Both the position numbers and the translations under genes were made by a program. This document shows, in pieces, positions 12,533 to 22,648 of a stretch of 64,000 bases of DNA. Where the stretch lies: assembly GCA_002917775.1 (NCBI GenBank), contig KZ627156.1:518909-582908 (forward strand). Direction: 5' to 3'. Under the pieces are notes generated by a model. The model was given only the letters and a program-made list of their open reading frames with translations, was not told the origin of the DNA and searched no databases. The stretch's first letter is position 1. The number at the start of each line of letters is the position of its first letter. The stretch comes from Glaciozyma antarctica PI12. Taxonomy: Eukaryota; Basidiomycota; Microbotryomycetes; Kriegeriales; Camptobasidiaceae.

Positions 12533-13368
12533 GGTCGGCCGGGGTAGGGAGAGAAGGGGAGAGGGAGGGGGGAGCTGTGGGAGAGCAAGCATGAGGTTAG
12601 CAGCGTACAGCAACCTGCACAGCGAGCGTAGGCTTACGATGTGGGTTTGGGAGGAGGGAAGAAGAGCAGCTCAGCTCAAATCGATCCGGCCCGTCCGCCA
12701 GGCTGGCTGAGGGACTCGCCCCAACAACTCGGTTGCGACTGGATTGACCTCTGTGTAAGATTTCTGAGCTTGTACGGTAGTCATAGCCTGCTCAGCGTTC
12801 TCAGAAGATGCTTGAGAAGACGCAGAAATCGCTGCAGAAAGTCTCCCCCAACACTCGCGGCGGTCGCTCAGTTTTCGAGCTCTGTGGAGCCGTTGCGCGT
12901 CCTGGACTCCTGGTATCTCTCCCGAGGAGATGTTCGCGGTTCGCCTATTCCCTGGTGTGGTGCAGGTACGGCGCGGGAAGCTGCACTTCAGCGTCCTCTA
13001 CACGACCGTGTCCGCGGAGGTGCTGCAGCTGTGGCTCCTTCCCTTCCCCTCTCGTTTTGCCTGCTTCACACCCGCAGGAAGGTAGATTGGTTTCTCAAGC
13101 AGATCCAGGCCCAAAAGTGGGCAGTCGCACGCAGGATTCAGGCGGACCCAATACTTCAGAGTGAACCTTCGCAAGCTCGCTTCGCGCTCGCTCTCCCGTA
13201 CCCCCGTATTCGCTCAGTCTCCGCCGCTACGCTCGTACCGGCGGACCCCTCCTTTTCTGTGAACTCACGGCTGCTCAACGGGGACGGAAGGGAGCAGCCG
13301 TCGGCCTCCGCATCGATCCCTTTGACTCACTCCTCCTTTCTCGACCACGCTACAGCAAAAAGGATACG
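12533..13368. other. Intergenic region upstream of LAT1, no recognised gene
   Basis: About 0.8 kb. The LAT1-proximal 150 nt probably holds its 5' leader. A long plus-strand open frame (12641-13414) runs through the tRNA gene and resembles nothing I know, so I treat it as a chance product of high GC. No other feature was recognised. Confidence 0.5.
13357..13361 (-). terminator. RNA polymerase III terminator (T5) of the initiator tRNA
   Basis: Five T residues on the minus strand begin seven bases after the discriminator base of the tRNA, the usual place for a pol III termination signal. Confidence 0.75.
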
Positions 13369-13451
13369 TAGCGTCCGCCAGTCTCGATCTGGCGACCTTT
13401 GGGTGGCAATTTAATATGGGCCCAACGAGATTCCAACTTCTCCAGGATGCT
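13369..13451 (-). tRNA. tRNAi-Met: Initiator tRNA-Met (CAT) with a 10-nt anticodon-loop intron
   Basis: The cloverleaf was folded by eye on the minus strand. The D arm is GAGA/TCTC. The anticodon stem is TTGGG/CCCAA with loop CCCATA-A and anticodon CAT at 13416-13418. The T arm is GCCAG/CTGGC with loop ATCGAGA. Initiator marks are present: A1:T72, three G:C pairs at the base of the anticodon stem, A at T-loop positions 54 and 60, and C33 as in many eukaryotic initiators. A 10-nt insert (13405-13414) lies between positions 37 and 38, the usual nuclear tRNA intron site. The acceptor stem AGCATCC/GGACGCT has one A4-C69 mismatch. CCA is not encoded. A pol III stop follows. The D-loop (AGTTGGAA) and T-loop (GATCGAGAC) serve as A and B boxes. 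Confidence 0.85.
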
Positions 13452-14479
13452 CACGATGAGTTAAATCGGTCCTCTCTTGTCAACCAGTATCGTATCCTCC
13501 TTCCGCGTTCACCTCTCTGCTTTCCTGTCAACATGCTTCATTTGATGTGCGTCAACTCCTTGAGAATGTCTTCCACGATATGCTCTTCGAAGCTTCTTGC
13601 CGGAGGAAGCGAACGCAGTTTATCTTTCAACCCCCGCCCGCTTTCCTTCCTCGCCCGCGTCTCCAAGCATCTCCAGCTCTCGAGCGCTTTGCGAAAAGAA
13701 ATAGCAAGGAGTGGAGAAGACTCAGTCTATTTGAGGGTGAGGACTGGAGGTGAGATTCGTGTCTGCATGGAGGAGGAGCGAGCTGCGAAGCGAGCGCGGG
13801 ACTGCTTCAGCTTTCCTCTCCCGAGCAGTCTTGAGTGCGCAGTCTAGTTTGAGCCAAAGTATCTGGAGCTAATATGGAGAGATACTGGAGCGTACGTTCC
13901 AGAAAGATGGCTTCCCTTGACCGAGGTGCGGTGGCGAAGCCGAAGCGAATTGTACGCTCGCTGCCGCCTAGGTTCATGGGACTTCGCCGGGCAAGGCAGC
14001 TCTCTGTACGTTTGTTTAAATCTCCCCATTGAACGAGGCGCAGAAAACGCTGCGTTAGGGTGCGCTAGAAGCAACATCGACCGAGCTTCAAAGGTCCAGC
14101 AGGAGGTGTCCGCCATTGGCACCACCCCCTCCCGTTGGTTCTCGCAATCAACTACAAGTTTTGAGAATCCTTATCTACGAGGATCCGAGGATCCGAGGCA
14201 CGCTTCGAGCTGACGCTTAAGGAGCAGGTTAAGATCAAGCACAACTTCGCAAGGCGCACACCTCTTCTCCCGTCTCGAATCAGCCAAATCCAGTTGCCCA
14301 AGCCAAAGCTCCTTTTACCGTTGCAGGCAGAGAAGCCGAAAGCGAATTGAACACAAGCTTGCAAACGTTGGGTGGCAAGGCTCGAACTCCCGCAGGGTTG
14401 ACGAGGAGAGCGTTCTGCTCGCTCGCGACATCTCTCCACATCACTCGGACGCAGCCCATGCCATCGACCAACTAATGAA
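13452..14479. other. Intergenic region, no recognised gene
   Basis: About 1 kb between the tRNA and the PPR gene stop. Short open frames exist on both strands, but none shows a domain or a convincing spliced model. A TTCGA-containing B-box-like string on the minus strand near 14375-14390 does not fold into a tRNA. Confidence 0.5.
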
Positions 14480-17418
14480 TTACGCTGCCCATCCACCCCT
14501 CTGCACCGTATCGATAATCTTGCGCAAGTTCGCCGACTTGACCCTAAACCCTCCCCTCTCCATCTCCCTCACCACGCCCCTCGCGTTCGCCCAATCCCCC
14601 CTCTGCGCGAACCCGTCCAACAGGACGTACCACGTATCAGCCGCGCTGACCGTCCTTTTGTCGCTCCCGACGACGTCCCCCGAGTCGCCCTTGTACCGCG
14701 CCTGGAGTTCTCGGAAAAACGACATGGCGTACTCTGGTCCGCGGGGAGTCGAGGATGAGAGGGTGGTGGAGATGAGGGCGTTGTAGCCGATGCGGTTCAT
14801 CGGGATTCCGCGCTTCTCCATGCGAGATTTGAGGGCGAGCGTGGCGGAGAAGTAAGGGTGGACGTCCTTGGGGCCGAGGGGGAGGGGAGTCGAGTTGATG
14901 GCGCGGAGGAAGCCGAGGATGACGGAGGTGTACATGATCTCGTTCGTCCGGAGCTTGTGCGACTCCATCTCGTCGAGGAGCTCGACGGCCGCCGTGAGCT
15001 TTTCGACTGTTCCTGAGCGTGCGAGGTCGTTGATGATGGCGCCGTAGGTTGTGAGGGAGGGAGGGACGCCGGTGCCTTCCATGATCTCGATGAGCTTGCG
15101 AGGAGCGTCGGATTGGCCGGTGGTGAGGAGGGATTGGAGGATCATGGTATAGGTGAAGACGTCGGCTTCGAGGCCCTTGGCGGCAATGAGCTGGAGGAGC
15201 TGAACGATGGCGGGGAAGTCGGGTCGCTGACCGGAGGTGTAGTGACGAAGAAAGGCGTTGACCGTGAAGATGTCGATCGCGACGCCCTCCTCCTCCATCT
15301 GCGCCATGATAGCCTTCGCGTCGTCCAGCCTCCCGACCGAGAGAAGCCCAGTCGCAATCTTGCGATAGACTACCGGCGGACACCTCCCATTCTCAAACTC
15401 CTTCTTCGCGTCCTTGTCCGCAAACATCTGCTTGACGAGCTCCATCGCCTCGACCGGCCGCTTCGCGACGAAGAACGCGTCGATATAAGTGACCCAGGCG
15501 ACGATGTCGGGTTTGACTCCTGCCTCGACCATCTGCGAGAACGACGCCTGCGACGCCTCGAGATTCCCTCGCCGAGCGTAGCCGTTCAGGAGACCCGTCC
15601 ACGCGACGACGCCAGGGACGAGGGGAGGAGTGCGCGACGCGAGCCACTGCCAGATCGACGCCGCATGGTCGAACTCGCGTGAGAAGGCGAATCCGGCGAG
15701 GAAGGGGGCGACGAGAGCTTGCGTGAGATACGCCTTGGGCATCTTGAACGAGTAGCCGTCGTCCTTTGTTGAAGGTTCGCTCGTAGCCTTCGCTCCTGAC
15801 GATGGCGACGCCGTCGCTTCGAATTCGGGATCCTCGAACGCCGACGCTCCGTCTACGCGATGCTCCGCCCGACTCTGCTGCCAGCGATCGTTGATCCACG
15901 CGACCTCGGGTCCATCGTAGCCCTCCCTGATCGACTCCCAGAGGAACAGAGGCGTTGCGAGGTCGCTCCGCCTGAACGCTGTCGCAGCACGTCGAATGAC
16001 GACGAGTCCGTGTCCTCCGGTGTGGCTCCAGGCTTGCGCGAGGGAGACTTGTCGAAGCCAGGCTTGAGCGCGAGAAATGGTCGCGTGGTGAGAAGAGGGA
16101 GGGAGGGACGCAGCGACGGCTTTGATGCGAGAGATGTCGCTAGTCGGTAGTGAGGGCTGGAACGATGGGCGAGGAGACGATGGGCTGGGAAGGACGTCGG
16201 AGAAGAGTGGCAGATCGGCGAGGGTGGGATGAACGACGGATTTCGCGACGACGTAGTTGATAAAGACCTGCGTCGGCGCCTTCGTCTCCTTCTCCCTCGA
16301 AGACCTCAGCTCCTCCCTCCTAAACGCGCGATCCAGCGCGCTCGTTCCCTCCCTCAACCGCTTGTGCTCCCCTGCCACAATCGCCTCCCACACCTCCACC
16401 ACCCTCCCAGCTCCCCCCCCCCATTCTTTAACTCCCTCAAGCTCCATACCGCCAAACCCGGCATATTATCCTCCCCTGCGACCCACAGCACGAGCTCCTT
16501 CACCTCGCTCCACCGCGCCTCGTTCCTCTCTTTCCCCATCTCCTCCGCCGCACGCTCCAGCACATGCGTCAATTGCTGCGGCTTCAGTCGTCCAACCTCC
16601 TGCGCCAACCGGATCGGCCGCCAACCGCGCACGAACGAGGTAGCGAAATCGGCGTTCCGGTCCGTGAGGTTCCGGAGAGCGTCGTTGTGGGTTACGGCGG
16701 ATGAAGCTTTGTGCTGGAACAGGGGGGAGGGAGCTTCAGGTTCGAAGAAGGGGCTTGGGGAGGGGGGATTGGGGAGGGAGGAGGAAGAAAGGGGAGGAGG
16801 AGCGGAGGAGCGAAGTCGGGAGAGGATATCGAGGGGTTTGCTGGAAGGGCGAGGGCTGGCGGAACTTGAAGGCTGAGTTCGTAGAGGCTTACGCCTGGGG
16901 TGAGCTACCTCGGCTGTTGGCGGTGGCGAGGGCCTGGGAGGACGAGGAGGTCGTTGCGAGGATACCCCGCCAGCTGCCCCTCCCCTCGTCCCACTCCGCT
17001 CATTCGAGCCTGAGCTCCCCGCACCGCTCTTTTGGCTCTGGAGGTACGCCTTGACCTGCTTCGCGACCTTGATTCTCGCCAATCCTGCGGCGCTGTTCTC
17101 GCCCGGCGCGGGTCGAGGTTTTAGTGTCGGAGGGGCAGGAGGGAGCGGGAGCGGTGGAGGAGCATTGGCGGGGCGGAGGGGTAGGCGGGGCGGAGGAGGG
17201 AGGGGGAGGCGCTGGGAGCTAGGAAGTCGAGGACGGTTGAAGAGGTCGGAGAAAGGAGAGAACGCTGAGCGAACGACGCCTTCCTCATCTGCGCTGTTGG
17301 TTAGCTTGGGACAGGCAGAGCTTCTTGAAGGAGTAGCTTGCCTTGCCGTTAAGCTCGGGAGTCGCAAGCGCTGTGGACGTGGGAGGAGGGAGAGCAAGCG
17401 CCGCCGACTTCGTCGCAA
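14480..17418 (-). CDS. Pentatricopeptide repeat (PPR) protein, predicted mitochondrial; one frame break
   Basis: PPR proteins bind organellar RNA and act in its processing, stability or translation. The start at 17418 gives MRRSRRRLLSLLPRPQRLRL, an Arg/Leu-rich mitochondrial presequence. A Pro/Ser-rich low-complexity region of about 200 residues follows, then a helical region (RNADFATSFVRGWRPIRLAQ). The C-terminal 450 residues carry about eight PPR units, for example VVAWTGLLNGYARRGNLEAS, DIFTVNAFLRHYTSG, DVFTYTMILQSLLTTG and TYGAIINDLARSGTVEK. The reading frame changes at a run of ten G on the minus strand (16413-16422 on plus). One added or two removed G would restore it, so this is probably a sequencing error rather than a real mutation. 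The specific target RNA and yeast orthologue are not clear. Confidence 0.85.
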
Positions 17419-18475
17419 GTCCTTTCCAGCTCAGCAGCGCACAACTTCTCTCCAAGATTCTCTCGAGCTCGCGATGTTAAAGCAAAGAACGATATTACGC
17501 AAGACAGTAGCGTAACCGGCTCTGACCGGCTACTCTGACCGGCTGCTATGATGGGGGAATGAGGGGAGGGTGAGGGAGAGAACAAAGCTAACGAGACGAG
17601 ACGAGGGCAGTATGACCAGGGAAGGGAAGAACTAAAGAGGTTGTAAAGCGAGAGAGAGGGGGAGAAAGGACGGAACGACGACTGAGCTAGCACTGGTAAA
17701 CCTCCCCACTCCTCCTCCGCGTCGACCCCGTCGCCTTCGACCTTTCCACCGCGTCTTGCTCTCCTCCTACTGCGTGCTAGCTGGCTCCGTGGTAAAGGTC
17801 GTCCTGAAGAAAGAAAGGTGGGTGGGGGGATGAGGGGGAGGGCGAGAGAGACGAGAAATCCGGTTCCCCGAAAGGAGCTCGACGACGCCGAGGGAAAGTC
17901 GATGAAGGCGAGTGGGGAAGGACGGATCTCGGCCGTGAGTGGGATGGGACTGGTGGTACAGGTGATGGGGAAGGGAAGGGGTTCGGAGTCCGGAGACGAT
18001 ATTGTCGTTCGGGGAGGGACGACGAGTTGAGACGAGGGGTGATTAGGGGAGGGGGAGTAGGGGGGATGCGATGTCGAAGGCGAAGTCGCTGGATAACGAT
18101 GCGAAGGGAGTCCCTGAGCTCGTCGGTGCCCGACAAAAGATGGGCGATAACCGAGTTGAGGGAGGGACGTCCGTTCGGCGTTAAACAGATGGTGCGAGAG
18201 GCCGAGGACGAGGGAATGGAGAAGGGTAGGGGGGAGGAAGGGTCGTTAAGTCGTCGAGAGAAGTCGTGAGGTTTGGCGGAGGGGTGAGGAAGGTAAGAAA
18301 GACGCTGAGCCGAGTGACAAGTCGACCCCCTCTCCTCCCTCCTCAACAACGCCCAACGACCACCGCACGCCCGACGACCAGTGAAGCCCCGCTCCTTCCG
18401 TCTATCTAGAAACCGCCGAGAAAGAAACGAAGTCGAGTGCCGAAAGATGAGGGTGGGAAGGAAGGTAGTCGTCGC
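17419..18475. other. Intergenic region between the PPR gene and casein kinase I
   Basis: About 1 kb holding the PPR gene promoter and the probable 3' UTR of the kinase gene (both on minus). A 13-nt unit (TCTGACCGGCTNC) is repeated twice in tandem at 17521-17546. A 190-codon minus-strand frame (17777-18349) is Pro/Ser-rich with no recognisable domain. I do not call a gene. Confidence 0.5.
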
Positions 18476-19952
18476 CTAGTACCACTCGCCGCCGCGAGTA
18501 GCGCGAGCGGGATCGGCGGGCGCACGAGTCTGACTGCGGAGCCTGTATCGAAAGCAGACAGTCAGCGTTCCGTCTTGCTGCCCCACCGACTCGCCAACTC
18601 GAGAACGGAATCCAAACTCACATCCTCTGGTCCACCTGTCCGGGGTCGACCTCTCCGGGCTGGAGAACCTTCCTCCTCGTCGACGTCTGTCCCGTCGTCG
18701 CTCCCACGCTCGGCTTGCCAGCCCCGTTCGCGAGCGCAGCGGCCTCCTTGGTCGCCTCGTCGGTCCTCTGCTGGACGCTCCAGTCGAAGACGTAGTCGTA
18801 CTGGAATCCCTCGCGGACGAAGAGGTCGCGGAAGAGCTTGCGGAGGTACGAGTAGTCGGGCTTGTCGTCAAAGCGGAGGGAGCGGCAGTAGTTGAGGTAG
18901 ATGGCGAACTCGTTGGGGAATCCGCGGCAGAGGTACTCGGTCGGGGTCGTCATCTTCTTCTCCATGATGCGGTCGTACTTCTGCTTCTTCGTCGCCGCCT
19001 TGAGGCCCTGCCAGGGGAGAGAGCCGCGGAGGAAGTACATGAGGACGTAACCGAGGGACTCCATGTCGTCGCGACGGGATTGCTCTGGGCGGCGGAAAGC
19101 ACGTCAGCAGTTAAACTGGGCGACGGGCAGAGAGGAAGAACGCACCGACTCCGAGATGAGTGTTGATACTCGTGTACCTCGCCGTTCCAGTGAGGTTCTT
19201 GTTCTCCCTGTACGGGATGTGAAGGTGCGTCTTGGGATCGCGGTACTTCTTGGCGAGTCCAAAGTCGATAACATTGACCTGGTTGCCGCGCTTGCCGATT
19301 CCCATGAGGAAGTTGTCGGGCTTGATGTCTCGGTGGATGAAGTTGCGCGAGTGGATGTACTCGATGCGGGAGATCTGCGGGCAGTTTGCGCGTTAGCAGC
19401 TGTTGAGCTCGGTGGTGAGCGGGAAGAAACTGACGAGCTGATCGGCGAGGAGGAGGACGGTCTTGAGGGTGAACTTCCGGTTGCAGAAATTGAAGAGGTC
19501 CTCGAGACTCGGTCCGAGCAAGTCGATGACCATCGCATTGTAATCGCACTCGACTCCGAACCACCTCACAAAGGGCACGCCAACTCCTCCTGCGAGCGTC
19601 TTGTAGACCTTGGCCTCGTACTCGAGCTGAGGGTGCTTGGCCTTGACCGACTCGAGCTTGATCGCGACTTCCTCGCCCGAGATGATGTTGACGCCAAGGT
19701 AGATGTCACCTGCACGTACGGGAGAAGGGGAGAGAGGAGAGAAGGACAGTCAGCTGAAGCCCTCCCACTGACCCCTCGCGGGCCCCAAACGCTCGACCCG
19801 GTCTCCTGACGCCACTGCCGAGACGACTTGCCGAACGAGCCACTTCCTACAGAGCACAAAGAGGTTAGCGAGGGTACTGGAGCCTACAGGAGGACCAGGG
19901 ACGCACCAATCTTCTTTCCAATCCTGTATTTCCCGCCGACTCGGAGATCCAT
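18476..19952 (-). CDS. HRR25: Casein kinase I, HRR25/CK1-delta type
   Basis: A serine/threonine kinase; relatives act in DNA repair, vesicle traffic, ribosome maturation and meiosis. The start [16 protein letters not shown] matches the CK1-delta family exactly in style. The kinase domain shows the catalytic loop [24 protein letters not shown], the CK1 segment [13 protein letters not shown](VEQSRRDD), and [11 protein letters not shown]. The C-terminal tail is short and ends RATRGGEWY. The glycine loop is spliced from three exons: IG, then a 15-nt exon (19832-19846), then DIYLGVN. The intron after the 15-nt exon (19710-19831) begins GCAAGT, not GT; only this GC-AG junction gives GSGSFGDIYLG, since the nearby GT gives an immediate stop. 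The product is about 360 residues. Confidence 0.95.
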
Positions 19953-20784
19953 AGCGGACGTCGTGGTGGGCGACTTGCTCAAACGGCGTGGGGGAGGGAG
20001 AGGGGGATTAACGTCTGCGTAAGAACGTCGTCAGCGAATAGCCTCGTGCGGGCTGGGGTTGGGAGAGAAGGGTGTGGGGACTTCGAGTCCATCACATTCG
20101 TGACTGCGCATCGAAGGGCGACGTGGTCTGATCCTCCCTCGAGGCCGTGTCTAGCCTCCTTGGTCTGCCCACCTGTGTGGTGACCTGTCCGACTGGCAAG
20201 GACTCGAAGGGAGTAGGAGCGAGGCGGGGACTGGGAAGGGGAGGGTTGAAGGTGAGCTCGAGAGGGGTGAGTGACCGATCCGAGTTTGACTCGTCCTCCC
20301 CTTCTTCCTCCCCGCCCTGGCCAGACAACAGGAGAGGGACTCACGATGTAGAGGGTGGTTATGGAAGTGTGTTGAGAGAGTGGAGAGGCGGGGAGAGGGC
20401 TGGGTGAGGGCTGGTAGTGAGGGGGAAGGGAAGAGAGGACCGGGTGGATCCTGTCGAGATGGGGAGGTCCGCGTCAGTACGGCAGTCCTCGGGTCGCTGT
20501 TGCTGGGCTCTAGACTAGAACTTACCCTGGTAGAGCGCGAGTTGAGGAGGGGGGAAGGAGGTGGAAGGCAGAGAGTCTAAAGCTTCCTCGTCGTCTTCTC
20601 GCCACGCCGAGGCCTCTGGGGAAAGAAGGACGTTCCCCTTGCTCCGACCACGTTCTCCCTGCTTGCTCGGATCCCTCCTTACTGCTTCTCTAGGCTCCAT
20701 AAGCTGCTTCCAGCTGTGGGTGCCTCTCCTGGGCTGCCACCGCGCCATCACACCGTCGCAATCTCCTTCCACACTCGCAGTTGC
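19953..20784. other. Region upstream of casein kinase I
   Basis: About 0.8 kb with the kinase promoter and 5' leader (minus). Strings like AGTCAGCTG suggest possible leader introns. No gene was recognised on either strand before the duplicated block at 20785. Confidence 0.45.
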
Positions 20785-20880
20785 CCGAATCGCCCACCTC
20801 GAAGCGACGCTGCAGGGAATCGCTCAAGTCGTACGGCGGAAGACGGGCGTAGAGCTGGAAGAGTTCCTGCAAGAGGGAGG
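20785..20880 (+). pseudogene. 5'-truncated copy of the small coiled-coil gene exon
   Basis: Bases 20785-20873 are identical, as I read them, to the reverse complement of 23604-23692, which lies in the first exon of the small gene starting at 23736. The copy encodes RIAHLEATLQGIAQVVRRKT and ends FLQEG before GTAAGC, a normal donor absent from the parent. The parent start codon and first residues are missing. Identity at silent sites suggests a recent event. Whether it is transcribed is unknown. Confidence 0.7.
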
Positions 20881-21014
20881 TAAGCTATACCCTCGCTCCA
20901 ATATTCCCTTCTCACCTCCCTATCATTTCTCCTTTTACTACTTCTTCCCTCTCATCCCAAACTCCGAAAACCGAGACAGCAGAGGAGCCTTTAGACTATT
21001 TCTACATTTCTCCT

Positions 21015-21194
21015 CTAGTCCTTAATCCTATCCTGATCCTTGACATCCTCCTTTCGCCACCTCTTGCTCGCCTGCTTCGAAACATCGCCAGCGACTCCAG
21101 ACGCGGTATCCTTGGCGTCAGTCGCAGTCTTCTCCGCTTTCTCGGCTCCGATGGCGATGATACTGCTCGAGCGGGATCAGTTTTGCGAAGGCTG
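21015..21194 (-). pseudogene. Partial copy of the LEA-like gene (last exon)
   Basis: Bases 21063-21180 match the reverse complement of 23177-23294, 118 nt each, with only a handful of mismatches. The acceptor (CTGAT...GAGCAG) and the frame IIAIGAEKAEKTATDAKDTA are kept, but the C-terminus differs: the copy ends KRWRKEDVKDQDRIKD then TAG at 21015. Upstream exons matching the parent were not found, so this is a fragment or a diverged short paralogue. With the block at 20785-20873 it forms an inverted partial duplication of 23.2-23.7 kb. Confidence 0.65.
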
Positions 21195-22014
21195 GACGAA
21201 GCTGGACGAGGCGTACAAGACGATTGCAGGCTGCTAGCTCTGCTAATAGGAGGAACACCAGTGTTAAAAACGCGGTGCCAGAACGGTGCGCATCCTGCGC
21301 TGCAGGAGCACGTGGCGGCGTTGGCGAGACCTCGCTGCCGAATCGCTTTCATTTCGACGCCTGATGAAGGCTCGATGCTCTCTCTGAACAGTATCAGAAA
21401 GCTGTGGTAGCGCTTCCTCTGACAAGGCCGTTCAACTTGCTCTCGCAAGCGGCAACAACACCACGCCGTCCATCTTCGCAACAAACTTTGCGCGGCGGCT
21501 TTCGTCGCCGTGCTGTAGCTTAGGTCTAGGTCTCGCTTGCTCTCAGAATTGTAGACTGATCGCGCAGAAGCTCACCGAGAAGCCGCCTCAAGCAAGCTCG
21601 AAATCGTTGTTTCGGTGGCTCTGAATCGCAGGATGAGCGAGCCGGCAGAACGAGCAGGACGAAGGGAGCCCGCTCGGAATCCAGGACTCTGGGCAAGCAC
21701 TTCATTGAGAGATCAATTAGCTTTGCGACAAGAAGAGGAGGCAGCGACGAAACTTCGTGCGTCGCTGTCCACGCGATGATCGCGACGTCGAACGAGGGGA
21801 GCAGGGGAAGCGCTGAGAGAGGAAAGCCGCGCAGTGATTCCCGAATCTCAATAAGGTATCGCAATGCATATACGGTAGCGAGAGTCGTACAAGGTACAGC
21901 CCTGCGCACCCATCGCAAGGAGTCAGCTCTCCTCGGCCTCGCGCGAACAGGCAGCTCACCACTAATTCACCGCCTCCACCCTCCGCCAACCATATTTCCC
22001 ACCTCGTGGGCGCC
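21195..22014. other. Region between the duplicated fragment and SRX1, no recognised gene
   Basis: About 0.8 kb. A minus-strand frame (21526-21918: RYLIEIRESLRGFPLSALP) has a plausible intron acceptor upstream (GCTGAC...GCGCAG near 21906), but no domain was recognised. It may be 3' UTR of SRX1 or a gene remnant. Confidence 0.45.
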
Positions 22015-22499
22015 TCAGAACGGCGCAGAAGCCCCCAGGTACAACCGAATAGCCGAAGGAGGAACGTTGAGCACAATCCCGCGCACCGTCTCACTCCCCA
22101 GTCGCTTGTGCGCTTCGTACCTCCGCCAGCGCCATCAGCACCAGCTCCATCGCAAGAAAAGCGCTCGAAGTACCTGTGGCAGCCGCCAAATGAGAAGTAG
22201 TAAAGCCGACCGTCTGGGAGCTCACACCGGAGTACCTCGATGGGCGTGAATGCGTCGCCGGCCTGTGAGCGTTAGCTCTTGCGGCGCCGCGAGAGCGGAA
22301 GACGCACCTGGATGTCCCGCATGAAGCGCTGCACCTTGTCCTCGTCGAGCTCGCTGGGGAGCGGTCGGTTGAGGACGTGCATGGGGACGTCGACAGGTGC
22401 TTGGCCCGCTCTGGCGAAGATGGAGAAGCCGGAGCTGGTGGATGGCGGCTCTTGAGCCTCTGCTGTAGTCGGGACCTCAGCTGGGAGATGGAGTTGCAT
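22015..22499 (-). CDS. SRX1: Sulfiredoxin
   Basis: Sulfiredoxin uses ATP to reduce over-oxidised (sulfinic) peroxiredoxin cysteines and is a typical peroxide-stress protein of the cytosol. The spliced product is about 128 residues, the yeast length. Family blocks are VDVPMHVLNRPLPSELDEDKV, then FTPIEVL, then the catalytic FSFGGCHRYEAHKRLGSETV with the conserved cysteine in GGCH. Three exons are needed: the first intron follows RDIQ; the second splits the arginine of CHR (AG|G) and uses branch GCTGAT and acceptor GCGGAG. The start at 22499 (MQLHLPAEVPT) is the first ATG in frame. It lies head-to-head with the LEA-like gene, with 149 bp between their starts, so they may share a promoter. Confidence 0.93.
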
Positions 22500-22648
22500 C
22501 CTGCCGCTGGCGGGTCGTTGGGCGGAAGGAGAGAGCCCAGCAGAGTCGCTGCCACCCCTGTCAACTGCCTTCGCCTCGTTCGGCTCGTCACTCGTTGCGA
22601 CTCGCCTCTTTCTCTCCTACGAACCACTCGACCGAAACAGCGAGCACC

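Noticed and set aside
12641-13414. 257-codon plus-strand open frame
   Set aside because: It runs through the tRNA gene, shows no domain and no splice support; long chance frames are common at this GC content.
14360-14482. B-box-like TTCGA string on minus suggesting a second tRNA
   Set aside because: No acceptor stem or D arm could be paired; the T stem has a mismatch, and the upstream half overlaps the PPR stop codon.
17777-18349. 190-codon minus-strand frame downstream of casein kinase I
   Set aside because: Pro/Ser-rich, no domain, and lies where the kinase 3' UTR is expected.
21526-21918. Possible cyclin-like fragment (RYLIEIRES)
   Set aside because: Resemblance is too weak; no conserved cyclin box could be followed through the exons.
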